This document shows, piece after piece, positions 8,717 through 16,852 of a stretch of 64,000 nucleotides of DNA (its first letter is position 1; every line of letters begins with the position of its first letter). The position numbers and the translations under genes were made by a program. Location of the stretch: positions 806,001 to 870,000 of the forward strand of contig NZ_JAHQZS010000002.1 in NCBI RefSeq assembly GCF_019061145.1, in the 5' to 3' direction. The notes beneath the pieces are model-generated. The model was not told where the DNA came from, ran no database searches, and was given only the letters and a program-made list of their open reading frames with translations. Source of the DNA: Anianabacter salinae. Lineage in GTDB: Bacteria; Pseudomonadota; Alphaproteobacteria; Rhodobacterales; Rhodobacteraceae.

Positions 8717-9843
8717 CCGACGACGTCCTTCCAGAACCCGACCGCGCCCCCGGCGCGCCGCACCCGCGTGAAACCGCTCGCCTGATCGGGCAGGACGCGG
8801 CAGAGCGTGACTTTCTCGGCGCCTACAATGGCGGGCGGATGCACCACGGCTGGCTCTTGACCGGGCCGCGCGGCGTGGGCAAGGCGACGCTGGCCTGGCG
8901 GATCGCGCGGTTCCTGTTGTCGGAACCTGTCGATGCGGGCGGCGGGCTGTTCGGCGACGCGCCCCCTGCCCCGACCTCGCTGGGGATCCCAGAGGACAGC
9001 GCCGTCTACCGCCAGACCCTCGCATTGTCAGAGCCGCGCCTGTTCCTGTTGCGGCGCGGGCCGAACGACAAGGGCGACCGCCTGCGCACCGAGATCGTCG
9101 TGGGCGACGTGCGGCGCCTCAAATCCTTCTTCACCCTGTCCGCGACGGACGGCGGGCGGCGCGTCGTGATCGTCGACGACGCCGACGAGATGAACCCGAA
9201 CGCCGCGAACGCGCTGCTCAAGCTGCTGGAGGAACCGCCGCCGCGCACGGTGCTTCTGCTGATAAGCCATCGCCCCTCTGGCCTGCTGCCGACCATCCGC
9301 TCGCGTTGCCGCGTGCTGCGCTGCGCGCCGCTGGACCCTGCTGCGATGGCCGAGGCGCTGGCGCAGGCGGGGCATGATCCCGGCCCGGACGCCCCGGCGC
9401 TGGCAGAGCTGTCTGGCGGATCGGTGGGCGATGCGCTGCGCCTGGCCAACCTTGGCGGCCTGGCGATCTATGCCCAGCTTGTCGCCGCCTATGCCGGGGC
9501 ACCCCGGTCCGACCGCGCGCAGATCCTGAAGCTGGCCGATGGCGTTGCCGGACGCGGCGCCGACGACCGTTTCGTCCTCACCATCGGGCTGATCGACACG
9601 CTGTTGTCGCGGCTGGCGCGCGCAGGGATCACCGGACCGCCGCTGATCGAGGCCGCCCCCGGCGAGGCGGCGCTGCTGGCCCGGCTGTCCCCGCATGACC
9701 GTGCCGCGCGCGGCTGGGCGGAGTTGCACCACGACATCGGCGCGCGGCTGCGCCACGGGCGGGCGGTCAACCTTGACGCCTCCGCGCTCATCCTCGATAC
9801 CCTCCTCAAGATCAACGACATGGGCGGTCGTCTGGCCGCCTGA
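8713..9843 (+). CDS. holB: DNA polymerase III subunit delta prime
   Basis: Clamp-loader subunit of 376 residues. The AAA+ fold starts with GPRGVGKAT (residues 51-59). It continues through a conserved core (NAANALLKLLEEPPPRT) that is diagnostic of the delta prime/DnaX family, followed by the SRCRVLRC segment of sensor 1. The ATG overlaps the tmk stop by 4 bp. The neighbours tmk and tatD form a conserved gene order, which supports the assignment over DnaX. Confidence 0.93.
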   Translation: MTDDVLPEPDRAPGAPHPRETARLIGQDAAERDFLGAYNGGRMHHGWLLTGPRGVGKATLAWRIARFLLSEPVDAGGGLFGDAPPAPTSLGIPEDSAVYRQTLALSEPRLFLLRRGPNDKGDRLRTEIVVGDVRRLKSFFTLSATDGGRRVVIVDDADEMNPNAANALLKLLEEPPPRTVLLLISHRPSGLLPTIRSRCRVLRCAPLDPAAMAEALAQAGHDPGPDAPALAELSGGSVGDALRLANLGGLAIYAQLVAAYAGAPRSDRAQILKLADGVAGRGADDRFVLTIGLIDTLLSRLARAGITGPPLIEAAPGEAALLARLSPHDRAARGWAELHHDIGARLRHGRAVNLDASALILDTLLKINDMGGRLAA

Positions 9844-9851
9844 AAGGTTCG

Positions 9852-10658
9852 ATGACACCGACCCCCGCGATCACCGACAGCCACTGTCACCTGGACTTTC
9901 CCGACTTCGATGGCGAGCGCGAGGCGATCATCGCGCGCGCGCAGGACGCTGGCGTCGCGCGCATGGTGACGATCTGCACGCGGCTGCGGCAAGAACCGCA
10001 AGTGCGCGCCATCGCCGAGGCGCATGACCCCGTCTTCTATGCCGCAGGCACCCACCCGATGAGCGCCGCCGCCGAGCCGCTGGTCACGGTCGAGGACCTG
10101 ACCGCGCTGGCCGCGCACCCCAAATTCGTCGGCATCGGCGAGACGGGCCTCGATTACCACTACACCGCCGAAAGCGCCGAAATTCAGCAAACCTCACTGC
10201 GCATCCACATCGAGGCGGCGCGGCAGACTGGCCTGCCGCTCATCATCCATGCCCGCGACGCCGATGACGACATGGCCCGCATCCTGACCGAGGAACACCG
10301 CGCGGGCGCCTACCCTTGCGTGATGCACTGCTTTTCCTCGGGCGCCGGGCTGGCGCAGGCCGCGCTGGACCTGGGGTTCTACCTCTCGGTCTCGGGCATC
10401 GCGGCCTTTCCCAAGTCGCAGGCGCTGCGCGACATCTTCGCCGCCGCCCCGCGCGACCGGCTTCTGGTCGAGACCGACAGCCCCTACCTTGCGCCGCCCC
10501 CCCACCGTGGCAAGCGCAACGAGCCTGCCTATTCCGCCCACACCGCCCGCGCCGTCGCCGAGGCGATGGGCATGGACTATGCCGATTTCGCCGCGCAGAC
10601 CGAAGCGAACTTTGACCGGCTGTTCTGGAAGGCCGCCCAGTGGCGCAAGGCCGCATGA
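9852..10658 (+). CDS. TatD family metal-dependent deoxyribonuclease
   Basis: A 268-residue TIM-barrel hydrolase of the TatD/YcfH group, with 3'-5' DNase activity in characterised members. Visible metal ligands are HCH (His11, His13), the GIGETGLDYH glutamate, histidines in IIHARD and MHCFS, and the VETDSPYL aspartate. It begins 8 bp after holB and its stop overlaps the next gene, so it belongs to the same operon. Cytoplasmic. Confidence 0.93.
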   Translation: MTPTPAITDSHCHLDFPDFDGEREAIIARAQDAGVARMVTICTRLRQEPQVRAIAEAHDPVFYAAGTHPMSAAAEPLVTVEDLTALAAHPKFVGIGETGLDYHYTAESAEIQQTSLRIHIEAARQTGLPLIIHARDADDDMARILTEEHRAGAYPCVMHCFSSGAGLAQAALDLGFYLSVSGIAAFPKSQALRDIFAAAPRDRLLVETDSPYLAPPPHRGKRNEPAYSAHTARAVAEAMGMDYADFAAQTEANFDRLFWKAAQWRKAA

Positions 10659-11458
10659 TGGCAGAGCTGCGGTTCACCATCCTTGGATGCGGGTCCTCGG
10701 GCGGCGTGCCGCGCTTGGGCGGGCATTGGGGCGACTGCGATCCGTCGAACCCGCGCAACACGCGCCGCCGCTGCTCCATGCTGGTCGAACGCGAGACTGC
10801 AGAGGGAACGACGCGCGTCCTGATCGACACCTCGCCCGACCTGCGCGCGCAGCTTCTGGATGCGGGCATCGGCACGCTGGATGCGGTGGTCTACACCCAC
10901 AGCCACGCCGACCATGTCCACGGCATCGACGATCTGCGCATGATCGTCTTCAACACCCGGCGCCGTCTGCCCGTCTGGGCCGATGGCGACACGCAGGATG
11001 CCCTGTTCTCGCGGTTCGGCTATGCCTTTGTGCAACCCGGCGACAGCCCGTATCCGCCGATCCTCGACATGCACACGATCCACGGCCCGTTCGACATCGA
11101 CGGCCCCGGCGGGGCGATCCCGTTCATCCCGTTCGAGGTCAACCACGGCTCGATCGAGGCGCTTGGCTTTCGCATGGGGCCGCTGGCCTACCTGCCCGAC
11201 GTGGCCGAGATCCGCGACGACAGCGTCTATGACATCCTGTCGGACCTTGACTGCTGGGTCATCGACTGCCTGCGCCGCACGCCGCACCCGACGCATTTCC
11301 ACCTTGCCACGTCGCTTGCCGCCATCGACCGGGTCAAGCCCGCCCGCGCGGTGCTGACCAACATGCACATCGATCTGGACTACGCCACGCTCGACGCCGA
11401 GACGCCGGACCACATCACCCCGGCCTTTGACGGCATGGTCCTCCGATATGAGGTCTGA
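10655..11458 (+). CDS. MBL-fold metallo-hydrolase (PhnP-like)
   Basis: A cytoplasmic metallo-beta-lactamase-fold phosphodiesterase-like enzyme of about 267 residues. It opens with the TILGCGSSGGVPR motif typical of the PhnP/RNase Z-like branch. The metal site HSHADH is at residues 82-87, with later His ligands in EVNHGS and near the C-terminal NMHIDLDY. An upstream GTG is in frame, but the ATG at 10655 overlaps the tatD stop as ATGA, the coupling style of this operon, so it was preferred. The substrate is unknown. In Rhodobacterales this gene commonly closes the dacC-tmk-holB-tatD block. Confidence 0.88.
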   Translation: MMAELRFTILGCGSSGGVPRLGGHWGDCDPSNPRNTRRRCSMLVERETAEGTTRVLIDTSPDLRAQLLDAGIGTLDAVVYTHSHADHVHGIDDLRMIVFNTRRRLPVWADGDTQDALFSRFGYAFVQPGDSPYPPILDMHTIHGPFDIDGPGGAIPFIPFEVNHGSIEALGFRMGPLAYLPDVAEIRDDSVYDILSDLDCWVIDCLRRTPHPTHFHLATSLAAIDRVKPARAVLTNMHIDLDYATLDAETPDHITPAFDGMVLRYEV

Positions 11459-11497
11459 AACGCGGCCGGGCGCCCGCGACACGATACCGGGGCGGTC

Positions 11498-12427
11498 ATG
11501 CAGGCGCTGATCGAAGTCATCCTGCCGGTCTTTCTGGTGATGGGATTTGGCTATGCCGCGCGGTGGCGGGGGCTGTTCTCGGACGACGCGGTCGACGCGC
11601 TGATGAAGTTCACCCAGAACTTCGCCATCCCTTGCCTGCTGTTCCTCGCGATCTCGACGCTCGACTTGGGCGCAGACTTCGACCCAGCGCTTCTGGGCAG
11701 CTTCTACACCGGAGCAACCGCAGGCTTTCTGGCGGGCCTGTTCGGGGCGCGGCTGCTGTTCAAACGCCCGTGGGAGGACAGCGTCGCCATCGGGTTTTCT
11801 TGCCTGTTCTCGAACTCGGTCCTGCTGGGCCTGCCGATCACCGAACGGGCCTACGGCGCCGACGCGCTTGGCCCGAACTACGCCATTATCGCGGTGCACG
11901 CGCCGTTCTGCTACATCCTCGGCCTGTCGGTGATGGAGACGATCCGCGCGCGCGGCAAGGGCGCTGCGGCAACCGTGAAGGCCATCGGACGCGCCGTGTT
12001 CAACAACGCGCTGGTGATCGGCATCGCACTGGGCTTTGCCGTCAACCTGACCGGCGCGCCTGTACCGGGTGTTCTGACCGGCGCGCTTGAAATGATGCGC
12101 AGCGCCGCCCTGCCCGCCGCGCTGTTCGGCCTTGGCGGTGTGCTTTATCGCTATCGCCCTGAAGGCGACCTGCGCACGGTAGCATATGTCTGCGCGGTAT
12201 CGCTGGTGCTACATCCGCTCGTGGTTCTGGGGATGGGCGGGATGACAGGCCTCGACCAGGGGCAGATGCGCTCTGCGGTGCTGACGGCTTCGATGGCGCC
12301 GGGGGTGAACACCTATATCTTCGCCAACCTCTACGGCGTGGCCAAACGTGTTGCAGCCTCGGCGGTGTTGATCGCGACGGCAAGCTCGGTCATCACGATC
12401 TGGCTGTGGCTGGCGGTGCTGGGCTAG
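11498..12427 (+). CDS. AEC (auxin efflux carrier) family transporter
   Basis: An inner-membrane transporter of 309 residues with about ten hydrophobic segments arranged as two five-helix halves. The N-terminal half carries the ITERAYG and MKFTQNFAIPCLLF style segments found in AEC proteins (PF03547). Bacterial members move small organic acids such as malate or malonate, but the substrate cannot be read here. It lies 39 bp after the MBL gene and ends 9 bp from the convergent Hint gene, with no terminator visible in between. Confidence 0.85.
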   Translation: MQALIEVILPVFLVMGFGYAARWRGLFSDDAVDALMKFTQNFAIPCLLFLAISTLDLGADFDPALLGSFYTGATAGFLAGLFGARLLFKRPWEDSVAIGFSCLFSNSVLLGLPITERAYGADALGPNYAIIAVHAPFCYILGLSVMETIRARGKGAAATVKAIGRAVFNNALVIGIALGFAVNLTGAPVPGVLTGALEMMRSAALPAALFGLGGVLYRYRPEGDLRTVAYVCAVSLVLHPLVVLGMGGMTGLDQGQMRSAVLTASMAPGVNTYIFANLYGVAKRVAASAVLIATASSVITIWLWLAVLG

Positions 12428-12436
12428 GCAGGCGGG

Positions 12437-13453
12437 TCACGCCGCAAGCAGCACCCGCGCCTCGTGCGCCTTGAGACGCGGCGCGGCGACCGGCCCGAAG
12501 CCAAGGTGATCGACGATGCCGGGGAAGATTTCCAGCACCTCGCGCCGTGCATCCTCGGTCATGGCGTCGATGGCGAAAGGGCCGGGATACAGGCTTTCCG
12601 TCGGCACGCCTTCGGACAGCACGATCTGATGACTGTCGAACAGCAGATGCACGTAGGTCACGATATCGACCTCGTCCTGAACGACATCGACTCCGTTCAC
12701 GAAATCCTTGGCCGCGATCAGCACGGCCTCTGTTCCGAACAGAAGCTCCGCGCGCCAGTCCTCGACGTAGATGCGGTGTTGCGGCGAGACCACCAGATCG
12801 CGCGGATTGCCAAGTGCGCCCGCGCGGAACCGGACTGGCCCCTCTCCCGGTGCGGGGCGGTGACGTCCGCGCCCGACCCAGCGCAGCGGCGCCGCGCCCC
12901 CGCCGTGGATCGTGACCATGTCGCACGGGCACAACCGCTCGACCCGGCGCGGGCCATGCGGCGTCTCGACCAGGGTTCCCGCTGCAAAGCAGATCGGCGT
13001 GACATAGTTCGCCGCCGGGATGTTTGGGCCTTCCTGTGTCGCGGTGATCGTCAGCGGAACGCCGGTCGGCGGCCAGCTTCCGGGCGGCCCGACAAAAGCC
13101 ACGCCTTCGATGGTTCCGTAGGCCGGGCTGCCATTGTTCACGTTGAATCCGATCAGCGTGTAGCTGGTCGTTCCGTCCGAGACCGTGAATGAATACTCCG
13201 CCTCGACCACGGTGCCGTTCGCATAGAGCACACCGTTGATCGTCTGCGCACCGTTCAGCCGCTGAGAGCTGTCGCTGTCCTGAAAGCTGGTGTCGTTGTC
13301 GGTGACTGCGACCGGCGCCCAGTCACGGTTGTTCAGCGTGATCGTGCGCCCGGCAAGGTGCACACCGCTGCCCTGCGAGACGCCGTCAAGCTGCCCGCCG
13401 CCACTGATCGTGACGTTGGCTTCGCCCAGAACCCATATGTCGTAGTCTGCCAT
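12437..13453 (-). CDS. Hint domain-containing protein
   Basis: A 338-residue protein in two parts. Residues 1-150 are a beta-rich, Gly/Asn/Thr-rich segment resembling secreted repeat proteins. Residues 155 to about 300 form a Hint (hedgehog/intein) domain starting at Cys155 in ICFAAGTLVETPHG and containing the block-like segment VVSPQHRIYV. Hint domains perform self-cleavage. The N-terminal Cys is present, but no C-extein with the usual Asn-Cys junction is visible. No signal peptide is obvious, so type I secretion is possible. Such proteins are numerous in Rhodobacterales, and their role is not established. Confidence 0.85.
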   Translation of the reverse strand: MADYDIWVLGEANVTISGGGQLDGVSQGSGVHLAGRTITLNNRDWAPVAVTDNDTSFQDSDSSQRLNGAQTINGVLYANGTVVEAEYSFTVSDGTTSYTLIGFNVNNGSPAYGTIEGVAFVGPPGSWPPTGVPLTITATQEGPNIPAANYVTPICFAAGTLVETPHGPRRVERLCPCDMVTIHGGGAAPLRWVGRGRHRPAPGEGPVRFRAGALGNPRDLVVSPQHRIYVEDWRAELLFGTEAVLIAAKDFVNGVDVVQDEVDIVTYVHLLFDSHQIVLSEGVPTESLYPGPFAIDAMTEDARREVLEIFPGIVDHLGFGPVAAPRLKAHEARVLLAA

Positions 13454-13454
13454 G

Positions 13455-13482
13455 CCCCAACCCGTCGAACGCGGTGTTGGGG
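13455..13482. repeat. Inverted repeat upstream of the Hint gene
   Basis: CCCCAAC at 13455-13461 and GTTGGGG at 13476-13482 form a perfect 7-bp inverted repeat, directly upstream of the Hint gene start and about 70 bp downstream of the ABC permease stop. It could be an operator or leader hairpin for the Hint gene, or a weak terminator for the transporter operon. No T-tract follows. Confidence 0.4.
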
Positions 13483-13552
13483 TAGAGGCTAGGCATCATA
13501 AAGGGCTAAATTGCGGCGCATTGTCGGAATTCCGGAAACGGATGGGCCGCGA

Positions 13553-14749
13553 TCAGCCCGGCGACAGCCCACGCATCTTTTCAGACCGGCGGCGCAGCAG
13601 CTCGATCGTCGTCAGCAGCGCGATGGACAGGCAGACCAGGATCGTCGCAACCGCAAGGATCGTCGGCGATATCTGTTCACGCAAGCCGGTGAACATCTGC
13701 CAAGGCAGCGTCTGCTGGTTGGCCGAGCCCACGAAGATCACCACGACCACCTCGTCGAACGACGTGATGAAGGCGAACAGCCCGCCCGAGATCACCCCCG
13801 GCAGGATCAAGGGCATCTGCACCTTGAAGAAGGTTGTCACGGGGTTGGCCCCCATGTTCGCCGCCGCGCGGGTCAGCGAGCGGTCAAAGCCCACCAGCGT
13901 CGCGGTGACGGTAATGATGACGAAGGGAATGCCAAGCGCGGCGTGGGCCAGAACGACGCCGACATAGGTGCCCTGCAGCCCGATGCGCGAATAGAAGAAA
14001 TACATGCCCGCCGCCGAGATGATAAGCGGCACGATCATTGGTGAGATCATGATCGCCATGATCGCGCGGCGAAACGGAACGTGGCTCTGGCTCAGGCCGA
14101 TCGCAGCGAGCGTGCCAAGCGACACCGCGATGAACGTCGCGGCGGGTGCAATCTTGACCGAGTTCCACAGCGCCTGCTGCCAGTCGGGGTTGGTGAAGAA
14201 GTCGTTGTAATGCTTGAGCGAATACCCCTCGGGATCGAGAGCGATCATCTCGGGCGTGAAGGTAAAGAAGTTCTCGGCGTTGAATGACAGCGGGATGATC
14301 GTCAGGATCGGCGCGATCAGGAAGAAGAACACCGCGCCGCAGATGAACAGGAAGGTGTTGTGCCAAAGCACCTGCGGTCCGGTCGCGTAGATCGGCACGT
14401 TGTCGCGGTAGGCTCCGGTGTGAAGCCACAGCGCGAACCAGCCGACCGCGATCCCGATGAGGGCCCCCGCCAGAAGGCCGGACACGCCCCCGACGATCAG
14501 GCCAAGCACGCCGAAGACAGCTGCGCCGATCCATTTGCCGTGGCCGCGCCGGATGGTCTTGTTACCGTGCAGCGTGCAAAGGCCAAACGCCAGCGCCGCG
14601 GCGATCACGGCCCCTGCCACAAGCCCGATCAGGACCGATCCGCTGGCCGACCCGGCGATCAGGCCGAAGAAGGCGCCGAATGCGGTGGTCAGCGGCAAGG
14701 TGAACCCGGTCAGGGACGGGCGCGGTGTGTCTACGGTCAGTTCGGACAT
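13553..14749 (-). CDS. ABC transporter permease, PotC-like, with N-terminal membrane extension
   Basis: Inner-membrane permease of a polyamine/opine-type importer. The conserved C-terminal ~260 residues match the binding-protein-dependent permease domain, with an EAA-type loop (RAAANMGANPVTTFFKVQMP) that contacts the ATPase. At 398 residues it is about 130 longer than typical PotC. The extra N-terminal part (residues ~15-110) contains three or four Gly-rich hydrophobic segments. It lies 6 bp downstream of the partner permease and is the last gene of the operon. Confidence 0.88.
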   Translation of the reverse strand: MSELTVDTPRPSLTGFTLPLTTAFGAFFGLIAGSASGSVLIGLVAGAVIAAALAFGLCTLHGNKTIRRGHGKWIGAAVFGVLGLIVGGVSGLLAGALIGIAVGWFALWLHTGAYRDNVPIYATGPQVLWHNTFLFICGAVFFFLIAPILTIIPLSFNAENFFTFTPEMIALDPEGYSLKHYNDFFTNPDWQQALWNSVKIAPAATFIAVSLGTLAAIGLSQSHVPFRRAIMAIMISPMIVPLIISAAGMYFFYSRIGLQGTYVGVVLAHAALGIPFVIITVTATLVGFDRSLTRAAANMGANPVTTFFKVQMPLILPGVISGGLFAFITSFDEVVVVIFVGSANQQTLPWQMFTGLREQISPTILAVATILVCLSIALLTTIELLRRRSEKMRGLSPG

Positions 14750-14755
14750 GATGGC

Positions 14756-16471
14756 TTACCCCAGGCTCACGTTGTCGATGCCGACGATCTTGTCGTAGAC
14801 CCAATACAGGACCAGCACGACCACCAGCAGGATCGTCCCCAGCGCGGCGGCAAGCCCCCAGTTGAGCGACGACGAGATGTGATAGGCGATCCGGTTCGAG
14901 ATGAACGTGCCCGTCGTGCCGCCCACCAGTTCGGGCGTGATGTAGTAACCAATCGCAAGAATGAACACGAGGATCGACCCCGCGCCGATGCCCGGCACCG
15001 ACTGCGGGAAATACACCCGCCAGAATGCTGTCCAGTTGGTCGCACCCAGCGACTTGGCGGCACGCACATAGGTCGGCGGGATCGTCTTCATCACCGAATA
15101 GAGCGGCAGGATCATGAACGGCAGCAGGATGTGCGTCATCGCCACGATGGTGCCGAACTGGTTGTTGATCATCACGAGGCGCTCGTTGTCGGCGACCAGG
15201 CCCAGCCAGACGAGAATGTCGTTGATGACGCCCTGTTGTTGCAGCAGCACCTTCCACGCCGACGTCCGCACCAGAAGCGAGGTCCAGAACGGCAGCAGCA
15301 CAAGGATCAGCAGCACGTTCGAGACCCGCAGCGGCAGCGTCGAGAGAAGGTAGGCAATAGGATAGCCCAGAAGGATGCACGAGCCCATGATGACCAGCGA
15401 CATGAACAGGGTGCGCTCGAACAAGAGGATATAGATGCTCTCGTTGTCCGGCTTGGCCTCGATCCCGGCAGGCGTCAGTTGCAGGTCGACGGACGCAAGG
15501 AAATACCCGGCGGTGTAGGGGTTCGAGAAGGCCTCGATGGTGCCCCAGACCTCAAGGTCGCCCCAACCCTCCTCGATGTCGAGGAATGTCTGGCGGATGT
15601 CCTGCGACTCGAAGCCGGGCGCGGCCTCTGCCGCGGCGCCCAGCACCTCGGCCATCTGGCCGCCGTAGGCGCCTGCCGCGTCCGGGTTGTCGATCAGGTC
15701 ATGATAAAGTGCCATGTAGACCGGAAACCACGGCTCTTCCTCGGTCGGGCTGTCCTCGTCCTCGACCTGGGTGATCCGGGCGAATTCGGAATAGGCGCTG
15801 GCTGTCTGCGGCAGAACCTCGGCGACGCCGTCGCGCAGACGGAACCGCGGCTCGGCCCGGTCGAAATTTTCTTCATCGGCAGCGCGGGCGGCCCATTCCG
15901 CCTGATCCTCGATCCAGGTCTCGGACGCCATCAGGCCGACCCAGAATGCGGGCTCTTCCCAGGCTTCGTTCAGGGCGATGAACTGGTCGGCATAAACCTC
16001 GCCTACATCGTCGATGTCGCGGCCAGAACGACGGAACAGGGACGAGATGCCGGTGGTCTCGTAATTCAGGCGCGAGCCAAGGCGGGTGTGCCGCTTTTCG
16101 GCTTCGGCGGCGACAAGATCATAGGCAAGCGCGCGGTAGACCGCTTCGTCCGGCAACTCGCCGGATTCGTAATCCCAGTCGTCCAGGGCGATGACGGTGC
16201 GCGGCAGCGTTTCCGACACGATCTGGTTCTCGACCGACCGGAACAGCATGTCGATGATCGGCGCGATAAAGCTGACGAGGATGAAGATCAGCAGCGGCGC
16301 GATCAGCATCAGCGCGCGCATCTTCTCGCGCCGAAGGGCGCGCATCAGCGATTTCTTCAGGGGCGTGCCGTCTGCGGCCAGCATCGGGCCTTCGGCGCGG
16401 TCGGCATCGCGCAGCGCATTGTCGGGTGTCGCCCCGGTGAAGGCGTCGGGATCGGTGGCGCTGCTGGTCAT
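14756..16471 (-). CDS. ABC transporter permease, PotB-like, with large periplasmic insertion
   Basis: Inner-membrane permease of 571 residues, about twice the usual PotB size. The first transmembrane segment is at about 52-74, and the next begins at about 353. The ~275 residues between are hydrophilic and acidic, and should lie in the periplasm. The C-terminal part holds the remaining helices and an EAA-like loop (RAAKSLGATNWTAFWRVYFP). It begins 3 bp after the small DUF1330 gene. Given the partner genes, it imports a polyamine-like or amino-acid-like solute. Confidence 0.87.
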   Translation of the reverse strand: MTSSATDPDAFTGATPDNALRDADRAEGPMLAADGTPLKKSLMRALRREKMRALMLIAPLLIFILVSFIAPIIDMLFRSVENQIVSETLPRTVIALDDWDYESGELPDEAVYRALAYDLVAAEAEKRHTRLGSRLNYETTGISSLFRRSGRDIDDVGEVYADQFIALNEAWEEPAFWVGLMASETWIEDQAEWAARAADEENFDRAEPRFRLRDGVAEVLPQTASAYSEFARITQVEDEDSPTEEEPWFPVYMALYHDLIDNPDAAGAYGGQMAEVLGAAAEAAPGFESQDIRQTFLDIEEGWGDLEVWGTIEAFSNPYTAGYFLASVDLQLTPAGIEAKPDNESIYILLFERTLFMSLVIMGSCILLGYPIAYLLSTLPLRVSNVLLILVLLPFWTSLLVRTSAWKVLLQQQGVINDILVWLGLVADNERLVMINNQFGTIVAMTHILLPFMILPLYSVMKTIPPTYVRAAKSLGATNWTAFWRVYFPQSVPGIGAGSILVFILAIGYYITPELVGGTTGTFISNRIAYHISSSLNWGLAAALGTILLVVVLVLYWVYDKIVGIDNVSLG

Positions 16472-16474
16472 GGC

Positions 16475-16762
16475 TCAGGTTCCCTCGACGACGATGATCG
16501 TGCTGGTGGCGGTGCGGCGCCGGATATCTGCGACCTCCTGGTAGGCGGGATCGTGATAGGCCTTCAGCGCCTGCTCGTAACTTTCGAATTCTATGACGAC
16601 GTGGCGGTTCTCGGCGCGGCCTTCGGGCGTTTCCGATTGTCCACCGCGCACGACAAAGCGCCCCCCCAGCGCCTCAAGGATCGGCGTGTCCTTTTCGACG
16701 TACTCCTTGTACGCCTCGGGATCGTTCACCGTGATATGTCCGATTACATAGCCCTTGGGCAT
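16475..16762 (-). CDS. DUF1330 domain-containing protein
   Basis: A 95-residue cytoplasmic protein of the DUF1330 ferredoxin-like fold family. The pattern is KGYVIGHITVNDPEAYKEY at the start, then an RGG turn, then RHVVIEFESYEQALKAY. The start at 16762 follows GGAGCG and matches the family N terminus, so the 20-codon longer frame was rejected. Family members are small, with no settled enzymatic role. It sits inside the transporter operon, 3 bp before the PotB-like gene, so it may act on the imported solute. That role is inference from position. Confidence 0.86.
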   Translation of the reverse strand: MPKGYVIGHITVNDPEAYKEYVEKDTPILEALGGRFVVRGGQSETPEGRAENRHVVIEFESYEQALKAYHDPAYQEVADIRRRTATSTIIVVEGT

Positions 16763-16789
16763 CGGGGATCGCTCCAGATTTTGCGGAAA

Positions 16790-16815
16790 GGCCCAGGCGG
16801 CATCCCGCCCGGGCC
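16790..16815 (-). other. Intra-operon hairpin 2 after the binding-protein gene
   Basis: GGCCC-A-GGCGG at 16790-16800 pairs with CCGCC-C-GGGCC at 16805-16815, with one mismatch and a 4-nt loop. It lies between the binding-protein gene and the DUF1330 gene, next to a second stronger hairpin. It may be a processing or RNA-stability element. There is no T-tract. Confidence 0.5.
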
Positions 16816-16823
16816 GGATCAAA

Positions 16824-16846
16824 CGGCGCGCGTCAGGCGCGCGCCG
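16824..16846 (-). other. Intra-operon hairpin 1 after the binding-protein gene
   Basis: A perfect 9-bp GC stem (CGGCGCGCG / CGCGCGCCG) with a 5-nt loop, ending 6 bp downstream of the binding-protein stop codon. On the transcribed minus strand it is followed only by TTTGA. It more likely limits 3' decay of the binding-protein message, or partly terminates, than fully stopping transcription. Confidence 0.6.
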
Positions 16847-16852
16847 AAAGAC

